Assembly (NCBI GenBank): GCA_020427145.1
Contig: JAGQOU010000271.1
Location: forward strand, 1 to 36,888
Length of the DNA: 36,888 bases
Direction: 5' to 3'
DNA from: Planctomycetales bacterium
GTDB lineage: Bacteria; Planctomycetota; Planctomycetia; Pirellulales; Lacipirellulaceae
The position numbers and the translations under genes were made by a program. Positions 34,468 through 36,888 of this stretch are shown here, piece after piece (position 1 is the stretch's first letter; each line of letters opens with the position of its first letter). The notes under the pieces are model-generated. The model was given only the letters and a program-made list of their open reading frames with translations, did not search any database and was not told the origin of the DNA.

Positions 34468-35898
34468 ATGAAACAACTCGCAATTCTGACTTTCGTCCTC
34501 TGCCTGCTCACAGACTATCCTGCTCGCGCCGAGACGTCGCAATCGAATCAGCGACTCATTGTGTTGACGGACATCGAGGCGGACCCCGATGACACGCAGT
34601 CGTTGGTCCGGCTGTTGCTGTACTCGAACTCGATCGACGTCGAAGGCCTGATTGCCACCACGTCGGTGTGGCAGAAGACGCGCGTAGCGCCTGAGTCAAT
34701 CCGGCGCGTCATTGGAGCCTATGGCGAGGTGCAGCCGAACCTCTGCCTGCATGAAGCGGGCTACCCGGACGCTGACTCGCTGCTGGCGGTGGTGTCCGAA
34801 GGACCGACCGTTTACGGCATGAAAGGAGTCGGGGAGGGCAAAGACTCTCCCGGCTCAGAACGCATCATCGAACTATTGGAGAAGGACGACCTCCGCCCCC
34901 TGTGGATTTCCGTCTGGGGAGGCGTAAACACCCTCGCGCAGGCGCTGCACAAAATCAATACCAGCAAACCGAAAGCGGAGGCCAGGAGTCTCATCAGCAA
35001 GCTACGGGTCTACGCGATCTCCGACCAGGATGACAGCGGCATTTGGATCAGGAACAACTTCCCGGAGCTATTCTACATCGTGAGTCCCGGAGATCATTAC
35101 GGCAGCGCGACCTGGTCCGCGATCAACACCGTGGTCGATGGCATCGACAACCACCGAATCAGCAACTCCTGGTTGGCGCAGCGTATCCAGCAGGGCCATG
35201 GTCCCCTGGGGGCTGCGTACCCGGACGTGACGTGGGGCATGGAGGGAGACACTCCGGCCTTCTTGTCCCTGATACCCAACGGCCTCAATGCGCCGGAACG
35301 CCCCGACTGGGGCGGTTGGGGAGGCCGCTACGAACTCGAGAAGCCGGCGTTCGACGCCGCCCGCAAGGGCAGCTCGGGCGTCCCTCATCAGCCGGAAACG
35401 CGAGAGATATGGACCGACGCCTCGGACAATTACACGCCGTTCGTCGCGTCCGAATTCGGCCTAGCGATGCAGCCCGGCAAAGACTCGTTCTCCGGCAACA
35501 AAGTGACGCTCTGGCGCTGGCGCAATGACTTCCAGAACGACTTCGCCGCTCGGATGAACTGGTGCATCGCCACTTATGAAGCGGCAAACCACCCCCCGGT
35601 TCCCCTGTTAAGTCATTCCGACGACCTCACCGTCGAGTCAGGCGGCGGCTTGAGCCTCGACGGCAGCGGGAGCGTCGACCCGGATGGAGACTCTCTCAGC
35701 TATCAGTGGTTCAATTATCCCGAGGCGGGATCGCTCGAAGACCCAATTAGCCCGCCAAGGAACAGACCTTCCGTTTGGTTGAAGATGCCCAAAGTGGAAG
35801 AAACCGAAACCGCCCATTTCATTCTTCGCGTCACCGACAAAGGTTCGCCTCCGCTGTCGAGATACAAGCGAGTTGTCGTGAAGATCGTGCCCCGGTAG
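34468..35898 (+). CDS. Secreted DUF1593 / Sde182-type nucleoside-hydrolase-like protein
   Basis: 476 residues from the ATG at 34468, where a signal peptide (MKQLAILTFVLCLLTDYPAR) begins; the frame is open back to 34237 with no secretion feature. The N-terminal domain, about 28-320, has the metal-site-like opening LTDIEADPDDTQSLVRLLLY (Asp35, Asp39, Asp41, Asp42) of nucleoside-hydrolase-fold proteins, with WISVWGGVNTLAQAL and VTWGMEGDTPAFL also typical. The C-terminal part (VESGGGLSLDGSGSVDPDGDSLSYQW) is the Sde182 Ig-like domain, named from a cellulose-binding Saccharophagus protein. The chemical activity of this family is not established; proximity to xylan enzymes suggests sugar or glycoside processing outside the cell. 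Confidence 0.85.
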   Translation: MKQLAILTFVLCLLTDYPARAETSQSNQRLIVLTDIEADPDDTQSLVRLLLYSNSIDVEGLIATTSVWQKTRVAPESIRRVIGAYGEVQPNLCLHEAGYPDADSLLAVVSEGPTVYGMKGVGEGKDSPGSERIIELLEKDDLRPLWISVWGGVNTLAQALHKINTSKPKAEARSLISKLRVYAISDQDDSGIWIRNNFPELFYIVSPGDHYGSATWSAINTVVDGIDNHRISNSWLAQRIQQGHGPLGAAYPDVTWGMEGDTPAFLSLIPNGLNAPERPDWGGWGGRYELEKPAFDAARKGSSGVPHQPETREIWTDASDNYTPFVASEFGLAMQPGKDSFSGNKVTLWRWRNDFQNDFAARMNWCIATYEAANHPPVPLLSHSDDLTVESGGGLSLDGSGSVDPDGDSLSYQWFNYPEAGSLEDPISPPRNRPSVWLKMPKVEETETAHFILRVTDKGSPPLSRYKRVVVKIVPR

Positions 35899-36061
35899 CA
35901 CGGCGCGATTGCGTTTAGCTTGTGTCGCAACAATGGCGTCCTGTACAAGAACGGCGCCAATACCAAGATGCGGCCGCCACTCAAGTTAGAGCCTGGGCCA
36001 GCGCGCGATCTAGGTAACTTAGGGTAACGCGGCAGTTATTTCCATGCAAAATTCTTTCGCG

Positions 36062-36888
36062 TCACATTCCTCGGCGCGAGAGGTTTTTCGATGCTAGCGA
36101 TCGGCGAGCCGGATTGATCACGCCGTCGCAGTTCGAGGTGCGAGGCGGGCGGACCACGACTGGCTGCGCCGGGTCGGTCGTCACCTCGCACTGCTCTCGA
36201 AACACCCGTTCCAGCAGGACGAAGGAGACCAACTCCGCGGCGTCGCCGAGGCGGAATTGCTGGATCAGCGCATGCACGTCGAGGGCGGCCTCCGGCAGCC
36301 GGCGCTTCGATTCGCTCGGTCGGGTGTTGGCAAAGCAGCCGTCTCCTTGTCGCTCGACGTATTTCCGCAGCATCTCGGCGTCAACCTCCGCGTAGCGGTC
36401 GGGATGCGTGCGCCGCAGCTCCCGCAGGAACTTGCTGGTCGCCTCGACCAGAATCCCCAGCCGCGTCAGGCCGCGAATGGCCGACTTCACGGTCGTCGAA
36501 TCGAGCCGCTGCCGGCTCGTGTCAATGCCGACGCGAGCGATCAATTGGTCGGTGAGCGTCCGAAACAGGACTTCGTCGAGCCCCAAGTCCAGGATCCGAC
36601 GCCGGTAGTTCCGCAGCGTCCGTTCGCACAGGTAAGCGTCGGACTCGTACTGAATGTCCAGGGCGTAATGCCAGCCGATGTTCAGCGCAACCGCTTCTGC
36701 CGTCTGCTGGTCGGTCAGGTCGTGGAGCTGTTGCAGAATCAACGCCCCCAGCGCCGCGTACAAGTCCTTGCTCGGCCGACCCACTTCTTCTCGAAATCCA
36801 CTCGCCAATTCCTTGACCGTCAACTGCGTCAGCAAGTAATCGCGAAACACGCCCGCCCAACTTCTTTTCAACAGCTTCCGCCGTTGCG
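36062..36888 (-). pseudogene. Truncated IS1182-like transposase (5' end off window)
   Basis: The frame is open through the right edge, so the true start lies beyond 36888. The visible 275 or so residues match the N-terminal half of IS1182-type transposases: FRDYLLTQLTVKELASGFREEVG, DLYAALGALILQQLHDLTDQ, ERTLRNYRRRI, and the conserved DSTTVKSAIRGLTRLGIL with the first catalytic Asp. At VVVRPPRTSNCDGVINPA, about position 36107, the match stops and the frame ends in RRSLASKNLSRRGM. The rest of the DDE domain is missing, so the element is dead and its left end has been lost. It marks the right border of the carbohydrate region. Confidence 0.75.

Overview
The window looks like a chromosomal piece of a planctomycete, most likely in the Pirellulales/Lacipirellulaceae range. 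This is inferred from gene families, not from a marker gene. The signs are: several PEP-CTERM proteins (VPEPS/VPEPP/VPEPT followed by a hydrophobic stretch and an Arg-rich or short tail); a LEPR-XLL-type N-terminus (SLEQRIVLSA); dockerin-like DFLxWQR modules with no cohesin in view; a DUF1559 pseudopilin-like protein followed by a small lipoprotein; a giant autotransporter-strand-repeat protein; and high GC.

Functionally most of the window is a (glucurono/arabino)xylan utilisation region. The left part (1-7.8 kb) has a truncated LEPR-XLL/dockerin-like/Fn3/CBM protein, a small PEP-CTERM protein, a GH43-CBM6 arabinofuranosidase-type enzyme, a large BNR-propeller PEP-CTERM protein, and an SDR of the mannonate oxidoreductase type. 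The centre (8-16 kb) is the control and uptake core: a XylR-type AraC regulator (-) divergent from a LacI regulator (+) that leads a GPH sugar:cation symporter gene. These are followed by a GH3 glycosidase (-) divergent from uxuA mannonate dehydratase (+). A near-perfect 19-bp site occurs twice, in opposite orientation, between the two regulators.

From 16 to 25 kb come a divergent PEP-CTERM GH10 xylanase, a 1471-residue beta-strand-repeat surface protein, and the DUF1559/lipoprotein pair. From 25 to 36 kb, all on the + strand, is a second run of secreted enzymes: an SGNH esterase, a GH2 remnant whose catalytic domain is missing, a GH115 alpha-glucuronidase, a three-module esterase-malectin-GH10 protein, a CE6-like acetyl esterase, and a DUF1593/Sde182 protein. 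The window ends in a truncated IS1182-like transposase.

Inferred working model: secreted GH10s cut the xylan backbone, CE1-like/CE6-like/SGNH esterases remove acyl groups, GH43 removes arabinose, and GH115 removes (methyl)glucuronate. The symporter imports short products, GH3 finishes the oligosaccharides, and the SDR plus UxuA feed glucuronate-derived fructuronate through mannonate to 2-keto-3-deoxygluconate. No SusC/SusD pair, exosortase, cohesin, uronate isomerase, KDG kinase or xylose isomerase was seen, so these would have to be elsewhere. No rRNA, tRNA or CRISPR array was recognised.
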